DNA of 64,000 bases, taken from NCBI GenBank assembly GCA_033239525.1, contig BSYO01000008.1:14430830-14494829 (forward strand). The letters run 5' to 3'. Positions 13,501 to 28,500 of this stretch are shown piece by piece. How positions within the stretch are numbered: the first letter of the stretch is position 1; every line of letters begins with the position of its first letter. Position numbers and translations under genes: made by a program. The DNA comes from Nepenthes gracilis. Taxonomy: Eukaryota > Streptophyta > Magnoliopsida > Caryophyllales > Nepenthaceae. A model generated the notes under the pieces. It was not told the origin of the DNA, searched no databases, and saw nothing but the letters and a program-made list of their open reading frames with translations.

Positions 13501-16500
13501 GTACAATGGTTGTCTCTGAAACTGTTGCAACCGTGTCTTCTAGGAATATGAATCTATCTAGATGGGATGAATTATTAGAATTGGAGGAAGATCTTATAAT
13601 TTGCTATTCAAGGATTTGATAAGGAGGACCATCTCTTCGAAGATCCTTTTAATTTTGCCATGGATCCTCTTGAGGCTCAAGCATCGGTACATGAAGATGC
13701 TCACCTATACAGTCGATTGGTTAATTTTATGGAAAAGAGGATGGCTGTTTTGGTCACACATAATGATATTGCTAAGGAGTTGTGGGAGTGTTACTGATTA
13801 TTATGCTGTCTTCAATAAGCTCTATGAGAAATTGAATGTGCTTATACCTATTACCACTGATGTGAAGAAAATGTGAGAACAACGTGAACAATTGGCTATT
13901 ATGTGCTTTCTTACTGGCCTGAAATTTAACTTTTAATTTGTGCGATCGCAGATTTTAGTAAGCTCTGTAGTTACTTTTTTAATTGAATATGTTTCATTGG
14001 ATTTTACGTGTTGACTGCAAGACTTCACCTCAGTTACTACTACTACTACTACTATTGATCAGATGATTTTAGTGACCCAATCCTTGTTTATTAGTCGAAG
14101 TGGTGGATGTGGAGCACGTGAAGGTAATCGTGGTAGTTGCGGTGGTGACGGAAAAACTAATATCTTTGATTATGGTGGAGGTAGTCACACTCGGAATACA
14201 TGCTAGAAGTTATATAGGAAACCCTCTACACCATCTACACAATATGCTACGATTGCTTCTAGAAGTAATTGTGATACCCTATCTACAGCTGTTGCCTTGA
14301 CGATAGAAACTATTACTTTATCTATAGAGAACTATTCACTCTTATTTGCTAGGACGATATGTTCAGGCAAGTAACCCCACTACTTATCTTTCAACATTAT
14401 CTCAGACTCGGGTTATCAATTCTTATTCATCGGATCATATGATGGGAACCTCAAATATATTATCTTATCGTTGACCATGTTAGTTGGGTCATTTGTCATT
14501 ATCAAGCCTAAAAACTAATATTAACTTTGCGATAAATTTGTTTCATGAGCCTTGTCAATTTTGTTATACTATCCTAGGGTTGATAAATAAGCTCCTACTC
14601 CCTTTTGAGACAGGTACTTCTGATATTTGGGGTTCCTATCTAGTGTCATTTAAAATGGGCTTTCGATATTTTATTACTTTTATTAATGATTATTCTCGAA
14701 CAACCTGGATATATATAGTGAAACATCATTCTGAATTATTTTCTATTTTCTGTGCATTTTGTTTTGAAATTCAAAACCAAGTCTCTACTGTATATATTAC
14801 AAAGTGATAATGCTCATGAATACTTATTTACCCAATCTATTTCACTTATATCTTAGCATGAGATTTTCCGTTGGTCCTTTTGCCCTAATACACCACAACA
14901 AACTAAAGTAGCTGAATGTAAAAATAGACATCTTTAGAAGTGACAAGAGCTCTTCTATTCCACATGAGAGTTTCAAAATATTTTGAGAGTGAATCAATTT
15001 TAACTGTGCATTATCTTATCAATTGTATGCCCTTTGCTATGCTTCAAAGAGATATTCCACATTGTTTCTTATTCCTCATAAGCCTATACACTCGATTCCT
15101 CTACAAATATTTGGTTGTGTTTGCTATGTTCGTGACATCACATGACTAAACTTGATTGCAAGTTACTTTGATTTATTTTTTTTTTGGATACCCATGCATT
15201 CAAAAGGGGTATTGCTGCTTCTCACCTGATTTAGGGTGATTTATTATTTCCTCTAATGTTTCATTTCTAGAATCAACTCCCTTCTCTTTCCTATTCTCCT
15301 TCCACCCCTATGGATAATAGTACCTCTAATGATGAGTTTCCAGTCAATCACATTGCCCCTCAGGTTGTATCTTCTCCCGATGTATCATTTGATTTGGTAA
15401 TTCACCCATATGTCTGCGACTCTCATAAGTTGTTTAGGCCTCTCCCATAGATGCTTATAAGCCGTGCAGAGTTGATCTCCTCACCTACAGATCTCACGGC
15501 TATGAAGTTGATGTCAAATTTGGAGCTTCCAATTGCATTAAAAAAGGGTCATCATAGCGGCACTTTATATCACTTATTTGCTACTATATATTATAATGGT
15601 GTCTCATCTTCCCGCCGTAGTTTTGTATCTGTTTTGGATTCATGTTCTACACAGTAGAATCACGTGTGGGATCTAGTTACCTTACTTGTAGAGAAGAAAC
15701 CCGTTAGCTGTAAATAGGTGTACACAGAAAAATTTATCCAAATAGTTTTGTTGCTTGGTTAAAAGCATGTTTGGTCACTAAGGGATATGCTCAAACTTAG
15801 TGTTGAGTACAATGTTATATTTTCTTTTGCTGTAAAATTGACATTTATTCCTCTTTTATTGTTGTTGTTTATACTTATCACTAGTTTTTATACCAGATAG
15901 ATGCCAAGAATGTCTTCTTACATAGAGATTAAGAAGAAATTTATCTTGAGCAACCACATTTGAGTTTGTTGCTCAGGCAGAGTTTTGTCTCAATTGCAAG
16001 CTAAAAAATTCGTTATGTCTTGAAACAATCTCAGCAAGCTTGGTTTGGTATGTTTAATGAAATTGTTCTTGAGTTGGGTATCTCTTATTGTGAAAGTGAT
16101 TATTTTGTATTCTAATTTTATTCTAATGTTTGGCGTATACTTCTTGTATATGTGAATAATATTATGACTACTAATAGTGATAACATAGGCATGCAGACCT
16201 TCAAGTGTTTTTTCACTGTTGATTTCAGACCAAGGACTTTGAAAATTTATAGTACTTTCTTAATATTGAGGTTGCGAGATGTCGCTGCGCAATGTGTTTG
16301 CTTGTTGCAAAACCATGTAGTGCACCCATGGACCCAAGAATGAGGCTTTCATGAGTCAATAGGGAAATATTGTATGAAATATTGTCACTTAGTTGAAAAA
16401 TCGAATTATTTAGCGGTGACCAAATCAAATACTGTATTACTAGTTAAGTGGGATAAGCGAGTTTTTGTACTCTACATTTGTAGGTTGTCATGCACAAACA

Positions 16501-19500
16501 TAGATATTTCAAAGTTTCACTAGGAAGCACGCTAATTTATAATGATCATGGCCACGCTAGAGTTGAAGGGTTCTCTAACGTTAACTAAGATGGATCATCA
16601 TATATGATTGCAAGTCTATGATGGGATATTGTGTGTTTATTGAGGGCAATGTGGTGCCATGAAAGAGTAAGAAATAAAATATGGTTGCTCAATCAAATGC
16701 TGAATTAAAATATTGTGTGTTCACCCACAAGTCACATGTCAAGTAATTTGGCTTAGACAACTACTTGCATTTGGATTCCATTGTACCTGAACACCACGAA
16801 GGTGGCAAGAATTTTCATAAAATTTGGGCCTCAACAATGACATAGATTTTACCAAATCTATTTCAACAAAGGTTTCTATAATTCTGAGATATTACAACAA
16901 TATTCTTGAATCTTATTTTGTTTTTCTGAACAAAATGCCATGGATTTCTGCCCAATGATAGGATCAATAACACAAGGTAATCGATGCCTTCAAATTTGAT
17001 ATGTGACCAAATCAATGGTCTCTTGAGACTTTGCCACTATGGGTTGGCAACCGTCTCATACACATGTATTCCCCCATCCAGACAGAGTATAGGAATGACA
17101 ATGCTAGGCTATTCGCTGCCCCATCTAGGGTATAGGATTCATTATGCTTGTATCCTCTCTCCGCACACAAGGTATAGGAATCACATCTACATGGAAAATG
17201 CAGCATCTAGTCATGATATCCCTCAATACCACGCTGGACTATAATCGCATGATTGTAAGTATCTCTCTATGAAGTATAAGATCTCAATCCACCAAGACAT
17301 TGATTAGATATCGGACTAGTGTGAACTACACTACAATTCCACATGTTTCATATTCTTTAAGACTTTATTATTTTCATACAATGTTATTTATCCAATTATT
17401 AGGCCTCAATCCATGTATGCTATCAAAAACGGTGTAAAGGAAACCATCAACATGAAGGACACGAAAAACTCTACGAACAAACTTAGTACTTGACTTGTTG
17501 CCCCTCACTGGGCATACCATGTCCGACACCACCCAGACTATAAGATGACATCATTTTGACATCTTGCCAAGAATTTAGACTAAAAGCTCAATAGAATCCC
17601 TTGTTTGTTCAAGCACCCACTCGCACGCTATTTCTCATGCCAACTCGTGAGACTTCAGCAGATATATCTGAACCTGCCAATCCACTAATTCTACTGTTAA
17701 GGTCATAAATAGAAAAAAAAATATACATACTCTATTTTATCATCATCGGATAGAATCTCATGAACTCATAGTACTATCTCGAAAACATACCCATGCTCGA
17801 GTGCCATTCAGGTGCACAATAGCTCAAATCCGAAAGGTTTTCTTGCTATAATTCAACCATGAGATCATAAATAAATCACAATTAAACATGTAATTAAATC
17901 TCAACTTCCTACAACATAACACACTGAAATTTTGTTACGAAAACTATAACTGATTCAGCACACAGGCGCCACTGCCAGTGCCATTCAAGCACCATGCTCA
18001 ACAGCCCCAAAAACGATAGATCTAACATTTTAGTCCATCAACAATGCATTACAACTGCTTACAACATTAAATCATGAATTTACACAACAATAAACATCAG
18101 AAATACTTGTCAAATCTGTTGATCCAAGCTGAAACCCGCTGCTGTACCAAATCTGTCCAAGGCACAGTATAGTGCTCAAGCGCCTGCAGGTGCAGCTTAA
18201 GCGCCAGCAATAGCAGCTTGAAATCGAAGACCTACATGCTCAAATCCAACAATCAGGCATTGGAAATGTGTTTAATAGTGAATCAACAATTTATACATGC
18301 ACCATGACTGAAATTACTCCCTGAAACTACCAATTCAAGCTGAAATCGTTAGCCCAAAGTTTGGCCTACAGCAGCGTGGTACTCGAGCACAGTTCTAGTG
18401 CTGACCAAATGACACATAAAAAACAGCAACAACTCCGTAATTTCTCATGAAAATTAACATACATCTTGTGTACTCCACTTGTTTAATGATTCAACAATAA
18501 AATATTGATTATGAACTTGAAATCTATCGGAATTCAATAGAGCAAACATGGATTATAAGATTGCCAAGAAGAGGTTAAACATTTGCCTCGATTTGTGTGC
18601 TCCACTGAAGTTCAGCAAGACAACAACTCCAATAGTTCACAATGCACAAAAATTCAATCCTCCATCTATTCATGGCATGAAATCAGGGAGAACTAGTAGA
18701 AATCAAGGCTTGTGCAAGGAATCTAGCTTATTTTCTATCTTCTCTTTCTTCTTCTCTCTACAGCTGAATTGGTTGTTCAGCTCTCCCAGTGTCCTCACAG
18801 TTACCACCGCTGAACTGAGTGGAGGATGGAAATTTAGGGAAATAAGGGACTGATTATATAGAAGCTCATTAAGTTAAAAAGGATGTAAAAGTCTGCTAAC
18901 CAATTTCTCCTAATACACTCATCTTTTAATGAGTGTAGAAGCTCATTGCAATTTAGGTAGGATGCAATGGGTGGTGCAGCTGATGAAGAGGATGGCTAGG
19001 ACTGGCTGATGGAATGAATCCAAGTGGGGTTGTGACTTACAGGAATAAGAAGGTTAAATTATAAAATTTTGGTTCTAAGTGATATATAAGAATTTAGAGA
19101 GTCCAGCACAATTATCACATCATGTGATTAATTTTCCCTAATCACAATCACACAAAAATACATAAAATATAATCACAAAATTGCTAATTAATACTTATAA
19201 TATCGAAAATCAAGTTTTACTACTATTGGAAAAATTATCAAAATGCCATCCGGAAGATATGACAAGCCCAACTTATCCAAGCTCTTCACAAAGTAAGTTT
19301 AGGCTCAGCTGCAATTTATGTGCTTCAAAGGATTTCATGTACTCATTAGTATTCTAAACTAATGACCTATATTGGTAATGGGTCTAGATAGTCTAAAATG
19401 AAACACCAAAATGTTACAAAGGAAGTCCCTAAAGGGGGACTATAAGATGGCCCTAGGAGGGACCAGAAGATCAGTGGGCATAAATAAAAGAGAAGCTTGT

Positions 19501-22500
19501 GCATCAGAAAGGCAGAAGTAAAAATGGAAGTACTAGAAGAAAATGAAAGCGGCATCTGAGAAGTTCAACATGTTGAGATTATTGGTTTTGATAAGAATCC
19601 ATTGTATCATTGGCATGTTTCAATAAGTTTGACCCTTCTTTCTACTTTATGAGCCTTGCATGTTCTACCTATGATATGTTCTCACTAACTGGCCCTGGCA
19701 CCTTCTTCCATGACAATGCCATGCTTATTGATCCTCCTCTTTTTCAAAAGTCAAGATTGAGTTTTATTGAAGAAAGGGAGGATGATGGGAAAGGAAGAAA
19801 CTGGAAATTTGTACACTTATTATTGTAATATTTATTTTTTCATATTGTTGTTTTTTGGGATATTTTAGTATTTTAGTTTGTATCTATTACATTAGCACAT
19901 ATATTATGAACAAAATATTCCATATTTATTTTATTAGGATATATTAGCAATATGTTGGATTTCGAAATGATTATTTAGTTGTTAGGATAAGATTAGTTAG
20001 TTTCCTAAATGAAGTTAAATTCTTGTTTTGTATGCCTCTTTGATGTATAAATTGAGTTTTAGTTATTTCAAAGCCATTATTTAAAAAACAAATTGCTATA
20101 GGTTTCTTTGTGGTCCATTTTTCTTTGAAGCCAGAAGAAATGCATTTCATATTTGTCCTTAATCTAGAACTTGAGGTGATGTTGTCGTTAAAAAAAGTTA
20201 GGAAGATGTAGAAATAAATAATAAAAGTAGCTTCCAAAGGTTTGTGCACAAAATGTTGAAAATGTACTGCTTGAAATTATGATGGAAAGGAGCAAAGAAG
20301 GAAACTGGAGATTAATGGAAAGGAATGGAAAGATGGAGAACTGCTAATGTCCATGCTGGAGAGAATAGTTTTGTTGGATAAATATGCAAGCATGATGGCT
20401 AACTGCATTAGACAGCCCAATTTTTTTGTTTGTGTTGGAATAACATTTCTTTGTCTGCCTCTCTCATTGTGATCTGATGATGTGTTTCCAAATCCTGGTA
20501 AAACCTATTTATTTGAGGTTGGTAGAGCAAAATACTTTGGTATGGTAAATTCTACCATTTTTATAGAAGAGAGTGGAAAAAAGTTGTTACTAGGGAATTG
20601 GTGGTGGTGGCTTAAAAATGTGATTTGGGAGTTGTGAAAAGTTGTTTTGTGGATATAAGGGGTTGTGAAACCGATTTCTTTGTTCCAACAAATCTAGATC
20701 TCTCCTGTATTTTTCTGAAATTATCACAGTTCAAACTCCTTCAACCAGTAATGCTTAGCAAGTAGAGGTGGGAACTCAAATGAAGGGCAAAGTTATTTGA
20801 ATCAGAGGATGAGAAAAAAAATAAGGGAGGAAGATGTTTTTAAAAATGATTAAGTAATTGTTTGTAAAAAGAACTGTCTAGTATGGTAATGAAGGACTGA
20901 GTGAATTGAAGATTTTTTTTAAGGGGATGTTTTTCAGTAAGCAACTTTTACTATGATTAGAATGGACAAAGAAAGAATGGTGGCAAAGGAATTCCAATGT
21001 GTTCTGCACAAAGTTTCTCCATAGCTGGTCCAGTTTATTTTGTTTATTGGCTTTGCAAAATTGAGTTCCATGAAAAATGCAATTTCACTAGCAGTGGAGT
21101 GGATATAGTGGAAAAGGTGTGCAATCTATGGTTTTTGTGTTGAAGAGATGGTATATATAGTACATGCTATGTAGTATTCAAATGCGATGAACTATGCAAA
21201 CTGTTGATGGAGTATGCGAAGTGATGGGTATTAAGTCAGGTGGTGCTTGTCGAGGTGGATACTATTTGGTTTGCTGTAAAAATGCTCAATAAAACTCTGT
21301 TCTGTGGAACTACATATCAGCTGGTCACAGAAAATGGCTCAACTCAAAGAATGTGATATCCTGGAGTTCAATAACAGAGGGACCATCTGAGACTAGATAA
21401 TGTTGGATGAAATAAACCCAGTTTTGTTGAACAACATATCATCTGGTTTCCGTAAGTGACTTAGAATGTGGTATCCTGGATTTCAATAGGAGACACACCA
21501 TACTAGCAGTAGATGATTGTCATTTATATAGAGTATAATTCACAGCAGAAAGTTTAGCAGAAGTAGGAAGTTATCAGATTATCTGTTAAAAGCTTAGTTG
21601 TAATTTGTTTTGCTTCATGTGACATTGAAGCCAACTCACTTTCTTTAATGTTTTGTAACCAGTAATATGACTGAACTGTCTCTGATTAAGAAAAGGAAGA
21701 AAAGGAAAATCAAACCAAGAGGGTGCTCAGATATCAATGCTGACTGTTAAACCCTAAAATAACCACCTATTGTACACTATATTCTCAAAGGAAAGGGAGT
21801 AGTTGTTGTGATGCCTGAGCTCGTCCATCCCAGGATTTAGAGAGGGCTGAATGCATGTAACATCACATCTGCTTGTGTATGGGAGCAGTTTATATGGTCT
21901 CAACCCATGATCTTTATGTCATAACGGAGTAACTTCATTGTTGCATCAATGCTCAACCTCTGGTGGAGGAACCACTAAACAATATTTATAGGGAAGGTTG
22001 ACTAATAATGCATGTAAGACTATAAATTCATAATATTTATTAAATAGAATCTTCTGATGTGTATGTGGAATTCTTTACAGTGTTACCAACTCCCACTTGC
22101 TCAATCTAAGAATAGGGTTCAATTCCCACCAACTCCCTCATCTTGTTGTTTTCTGTTGAAAACATTTCGGTGCCTTACTAGCTGGTTATGTGGCAGTCTT
22201 TATTAGGACCAAATAACAGCCAGGCTTTCAGAAATTTTCAGGAAATATCTGCGCCATGCATTTTTTTTTCTTACTTACACTGTAGTACTTCGTAGGTGAC
22301 ATATATTTTTCATACCTTCATTGACGTTTGAAGCAGGTGGTGAAAATGATTTGGCCATAAAATTGGATTCCATCATAGAAGGTTGCAATGAGGTATATCT
22401 TAGAACTGATGCTGCATCTCTGAATTTTCAAGACCAAGACTTCCTTCAATATCTCAAAAGAAAGAGACTCTCTGAGGCCAATTTGTGCATGCAAAATCCG

Positions 22501-25500
22501 TGTCAGGTGAGCTAAACAAGAAAATGAAAATATGCTTTTTGGAAGATGCAATTTTTGAAGAAAGTGTTTAGCTGCATAATATGGTAAAATACCTTCCATA
22601 GTGAGTGTATATTTCTTTCCTTGTGCATTTTGTGTTATCAGTTGACTATGGTCACAATAGGATAAAAATATTCAAATGCATATATAGGGAAAAAAGGGAT
22701 TTAGTGCATGTGAGCCTCACATCATGAGATGTAGAGAGAATCAGATATACACAACCTTACTCTTATATTGTAAAACGTTTGTTTTGGTAGTTTGTACACA
22801 TGACCTTTGGGTTGGGTCACTATGAACCAAACTAACTGTTGTGAGGTAGCCTACCCTCTTTCATGCACATATGCACACATAATTCTTATGCACATGCATA
22901 TAAATAGTAGGAATTTCTTTCTAGCATACTAACTATAATGAAGTATGAACTTCAATTTTCATGTTGAACTGATTTTATACACAAGTTTAAATTGAACAAA
23001 TATTTATTTTGGTAAAAAAAGGAAGGATGTGATGTTTTGCCTCCACCTTATGGGTTACCGTAGCCTCCCTTGTACCTTGTGCCACCCTCTACTTTCCTCT
23101 CTCCACCCTCGAAGGCCCCTTCTCCCTGTTGGTGCTCCCTCAATATTTCCTTCAATTCTGCAGAAGTAATCTCTCTGTGAATTCTGCAGTGGCAAGAATG
23201 TAGTGTTTGCAATCTTTCGCATATCACCATTAGTTTTTCCCTAATTACTCAACTATTCTCTCTCTTACCATGGAATCTGCCTGAGATATCAATTCCATCA
23301 CCATTATTTCTCACCCAATTATGCTCTTCCCATTACCTAATAGGTGTTTCTTTACTATTCATCTGGCTTATCACTAACAAAAGCAGCAGTCAGTGAATCT
23401 AGGGTTCTCAAACAATTTTGTAAGCCAAAGTGTAAGTACCTTAGACAAATTTGTAAGTTTTCTTTCTTTTTTATCATGGTTTTGGGTTGCTTGAGACAGT
23501 GGAAACTGGAAGGCATTGAACTTGCATTGATTTGGATTAGTGGCATAGGTTGCTGTAGATGGCGAGTGAGTAGTGACAGTGGGGATGGTGGAGTAATAAG
23601 ATGATGGGGTTTGTTTGGAGGCCGTGATGAATTGTGTGGTGGTTTGAGAATGAGTTTACAGAGTTCAGATAATGGTAACTTCAGGGTCTTGAAATTGAAA
23701 TGTGTCTTTGAAAATCGAAGAAGAAACAATGGGATCTGTTGTGCAAGAGGCTCTACCTCAGCACAAACGGGAGGGAATTTGGTATGAAATTGAAATTGAA
23801 ACAGATGAGTTGAACCATTGAATGAGGAATTGTGGTACCTGGAGGCCGTTTCTGGTATACGATCTGTGCTGGAGGACTTTGGCAGGAGCTGTGGTGAATT
23901 TCATTGTTGTCATCCAGTAGTGGGAGCTGTGGTAGAAGATTGACAGATGGGCTGATGCTTTCAGCTGTCACAACTGAATCTTGGAGATCTCCTATGCAAA
24001 ACTGTAGGGGGTGGTAACTGTGTTGGGCCTGAAATGGGGACTTCTTGATGGAAATATTAGGTAGAGCTGTACCACTAGTCAGATTGGTAACCACTTGCAC
24101 CGTCATTAAGGTTTGTGGCTTGTCATGCACTTACAAGTAAAACTCCAAACACTGATTTAAATGCTCTGTTTGTCCATCCAATTGGGGATGATAGGTAGTA
24201 GACATGTTTAGTACTTAGCCCTTTAAATATGGTTGCCAAAAAAGGCTAGTGAAGATATTTTCCCTATGAGATATGATGCTCTGTTGTACCACCCCATGTA
24301 ACTTAATATTATCCAAAATATATCTGCAACTTTAGGGACCATGAATATGTGTGATAGAACCATAATATGTGCGAATTTTGTGAATCTGTACTACTACTAA
24401 AATAGTGTTTTTGCCACAATGAGGCAATTTCTCAATGAAATCCAGGGAAATCTGTGTCCAAGCATTAGAGGGAATGGACAACAACTGTAATAGACCTTTG
24501 TAATGCTGTGACAAGGATTTTTGTTGCTGACAAGGAAGTAGTGATATGCTGGAGGATCTGTTTATGAAGTCCTGGCTAGTAGAAGAGATGTTGGATCAGT
24601 TTGTATGTACTCAACAGGCTGGAATGGCCCCCACTAGGAGAATCATGGATAGAGCTAATGAGTTTGCCTCTGAGATCAGAAGAAGCGACATGGTAGATTC
24701 TGTTTTTGTCAGTTCCCCATTGTTAACTGAAAGGGTGGTTTGGCTGAATTGTCAATGAGCAGAGTTGGTGGTAATTGTTAAGCTAATTTATCTGATGCAT
24801 AACTATTAAGTTGCATCCCTTGAGCGCCTCATAGGCTTTTTTCAAAAAATTAAATTGTTGTTTTATATTAACCATTATATTTTATTGCTATTTTTAATAT
24901 TAATTGGTATTTGTAAAATTGAGATTAATAAAAATAGAGAGTAATTGATAGAAGGATGGATGGAGACTATTATAAAGATAATAAATTTGCACTTAAAAAT
25001 GATTATCTATTAAAGGGTTTTGTTGTTAAAATTTTTAGAGTAAATAAGACTACACATCATGCTTAGTTGAGAAATAGTGTAAATCTTAAATGATATGTGC
25101 CTCCACCACTTGAAGTTTGTAAATGATAAAGATTCTAACTTAGAAAGATTTCTATAGATGAAGCCGTTCAAACATATGAGCTAAAGAAGGAGAAGAAGAT
25201 GAATTTGTTTGATAATAATGATAAATATTACTTTTTATTCTGAATATTTTGAGAATAGTATTTCAAATTTATCAATGATTTCATTGTTTTTATACATTTG
25301 TCGTGACTTGTACTTATTAATTGTCATCTTTAATATTGCTAGTTGAACTATTATCATTATTATCATGAATATTTTTTGATACTTATTATAGTGTTAGCTT
25401 TAACAATTAGAATTTATTACAGGAATATCTTATATGTATATTTTATAAATAGGTGCCTCAATTCTGCCATGGATGTGCATACGCGTTGTGCATTACACCT

Positions 25501-28500
25501 AGGTCCTAGAGACCTTTTGTGCCTTGTGTCAAGGCCCTATTTTTGGACAATGAAAACTAACTGTGTGGCGCAAAGACTTCTACAAGTCATGTCCAGCCTA
25601 TCTCATGTACAAGAATTCATTAGTCTCATCTCAAATGTTTAGCTATGTGAGGTTAGCAAGTCAAACTCCTCATAACTAGTTCTACATCTCCCACAATAAA
25701 TTCAAGAGTTCCACACCTTTTGGTCAAGTAGCTAGTATCATATTAATTGCTTCCCCGTGTTTAGCTCACCATCTTGTGCCATATATAAGCTATCATGCCC
25801 CACTTGGCGTTTATTCACACGAGGCCAATATAAAGCACCTTATAGCATGGAGCACTCATGCTCCAGTGTATCACTGGGAATGTATCTGTTCATCAATATA
25901 TGCTACACATAAAGGCAACACATGTCATAACACATCAGAGTCACTCTATTGTACTCATTTTATCAACTCTCAGGTCAAGACACAACATACTCGACAACCA
26001 TAGCATTAATCTTGATAACACGTTGCATCATTCCATGCTTCTAGGGCCACGAGCATTTACTCAACTCGAGACCTCGGCTTGTCTCTCTTCTCGGGAGGGT
26101 TATCCCCATAAGTGTGATGTACAAAAGTTCATCCTACATGCAACTGAGGGACATTACCTCCCACTTGATCCTTATTCGTACTATTGAGCCTATCAGCCCT
26201 CACTTAATAGTATCCATTCCGCACTTGGCCTTATGGAGACTCTTAGCTGTCCTTACGATATCCCGAAAGCCCGTCCCCCACTAGAAGGTAGCTCACTTAG
26301 GTCATCTATGGTGCCACGATGCACTATGACACCCTAGGGAGGTGAATAGCTTGAACACCATGTTCCCCTTATGGAGGGATTGTAATATCCGAGATATTTT
26401 GATAATTATTAATAGAGTTAAATTGATAGAATTTATATTCAGTATCTTGCAATATTTTATAATAATATATTATGAATGCTTTATTTGTTATTTAATATTA
26501 TGTGAACTTATAAAATACTAAGTTAAATGTTTTGTTAAATAAGTATTGTCTAATTCTTAGAAAGGGAATTAATCATGATCAATCAATGAGATAAATGGGA
26601 CCCTTAAGAGCTTAGGGGGCAGTTACATGACAACATTGTAGTCTCATTTGGAGTTAAAAATTTTATTTAGTGTGAGAACCCTCATAAAGTGATGGTGGGA
26701 CCGTGTGATTAAGGGTTGAAGGGTAAATTCACAGTTAGCTAATTATTGAATATACTTTGTAGATGAAACATATGTAATAAAGAAATCCTAAATTCCTTAA
26801 TTATTAGAATTATAAGGTGATTTATCCTAATCTTGATAAAGTTGGCCAGCCATATGGATTGTGTGGCAACATAGGATTGTCTAGTGTAATAAATAGAGAT
26901 GATTATGGTGTGAAGATTTTATTAAAGAAGGCTTAGGTGGCTGTTAAATAGGAGATTTAAGTGGGTGAAGTTACATTTTGAAGAGGTGGCTAAGGAAAGC
27001 TAATGTTTGGATGTATGTGGCCACATTATTTTGTCTTATTCAATTGAGAGGGATTATTAATACCTTAGGGAGGTTAAGGCTTGGGATTATTATCAATTGT
27101 AAGAAATTGACAGGGAGGAGAAGGAATACGTTGGAGCCCAAAGCAAAGAAGGAGAAGAGAATACTTATCTAAGTAAGTAAATCAATTTTTTCTTAAAAAA
27201 TTTAAATCAATATTATTTTTTATAGACAAGATTAAATGCTATTTTTTAAATCCATTGATGTTAGGCAATGATATTCACTTTTAAATAATATATTTAAATA
27301 TGTTTGAATATATTTCATCAATTCTCTTCAAAAATTTTTATTTAATCAAACGAAAGATTCTATAACAAATAAAAAATATATAAAATTTTTGACATTGGAG
27401 AAATAATTCTTACAAATTTTAAAGTAGAGCTCTTATCTAATACTTGAATAAAAATGATATGCAAAGTCAAATACCTAAAGACTTCAAGATTTCTTCCAAA
27501 TTTTGCAAAATCAAGCGCAAGCTTTCAAAATCTCAAGATCTTCAAATAATTAGGGCATGCATGCAAAATAAAATAATTAAAAAAAAGACAATAAAGGATC
27601 ACATGAATCTACGTTTAAGCAAAGATTGAAATGAACAATCTAATAGTTTCCATAATAATGAAGAAAATGACTTAGATACACTTGCTTTTAGTTGAATATT
27701 ACTCGGACCTAACACAAAATCACTCCCAAACCAACTTCTTCTTTTACTTTCTCTATCTTCAAGCCTCTATCGTCTTCTTGTCTCTCTCTTTTCTCAAACT
27801 CCAAGCCAAAATGACCAAAAATTAGCTAATGGGGGCTTAAATTCCCAAACTGGCACGCAAGTGTCAGTTGTGCGCGTGTTAGACACGAGCATGATATACA
27901 TGCATGCACAAGCATCCCGTAATCCACACACAAGCGTCAGCAACATTGCTAGTCACGCACGAGCATGCCTACACTATGCATGAGCGCTATCTATTTTGCT
28001 AGTCACGCCTGAATAGTGGACATGCATGGATCGGCCTCTAACCTTAAATACTTGATTTTTCTTCCAAATACACCATTATTCTAAAAATATTTTACTTAAT
28101 ATAATTAATTCTGACGTCATAATGCATATTTTGGCAATCAGGTGATACAATTTTCCTCTCATAAAATTTTGTCATCTAAATTTATGTACCTTATTAATAG
28201 AATAGATGTGCATTCTTTCCTTGAATCTCGTCTTCATACTCCCAAGTTGCTTTTTCAAATGAGTGGCTCCCCCAAAGCATCTTAATAGGGAAATTACCTC
28301 AGTGCAAAGAATTTAATCTCGCCTCCCCAAAATCTGAACCGGTTCTTCCGCCTATGTCAAATATTTGTTAATCCCCAAAGGTTCATACTCAATAATGATG
28401 TAAGAAGGATCTAAAAATGCTTCTAAAGCATCAAATCATGGAACACGTCATGAAAATCCTCTATGTTAGGAGGTAAGACGAGTTTATAAGCCTCATCCCT

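Larger units (their letters stand above)
4949..22336 (+). other. 17.4-kb intron of the GMI1-like gene, filled with transposable elements
   Basis: The GT...AG boundaries join phase-1 ends exactly (one G carried across gives a Gly codon). It holds a Tat-lineage element, a solo LTR, a copia element and a Tekay-type LTR segment, listed separately. No additional exon is needed to keep frame and none was recognised. Confidence 0.7.
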
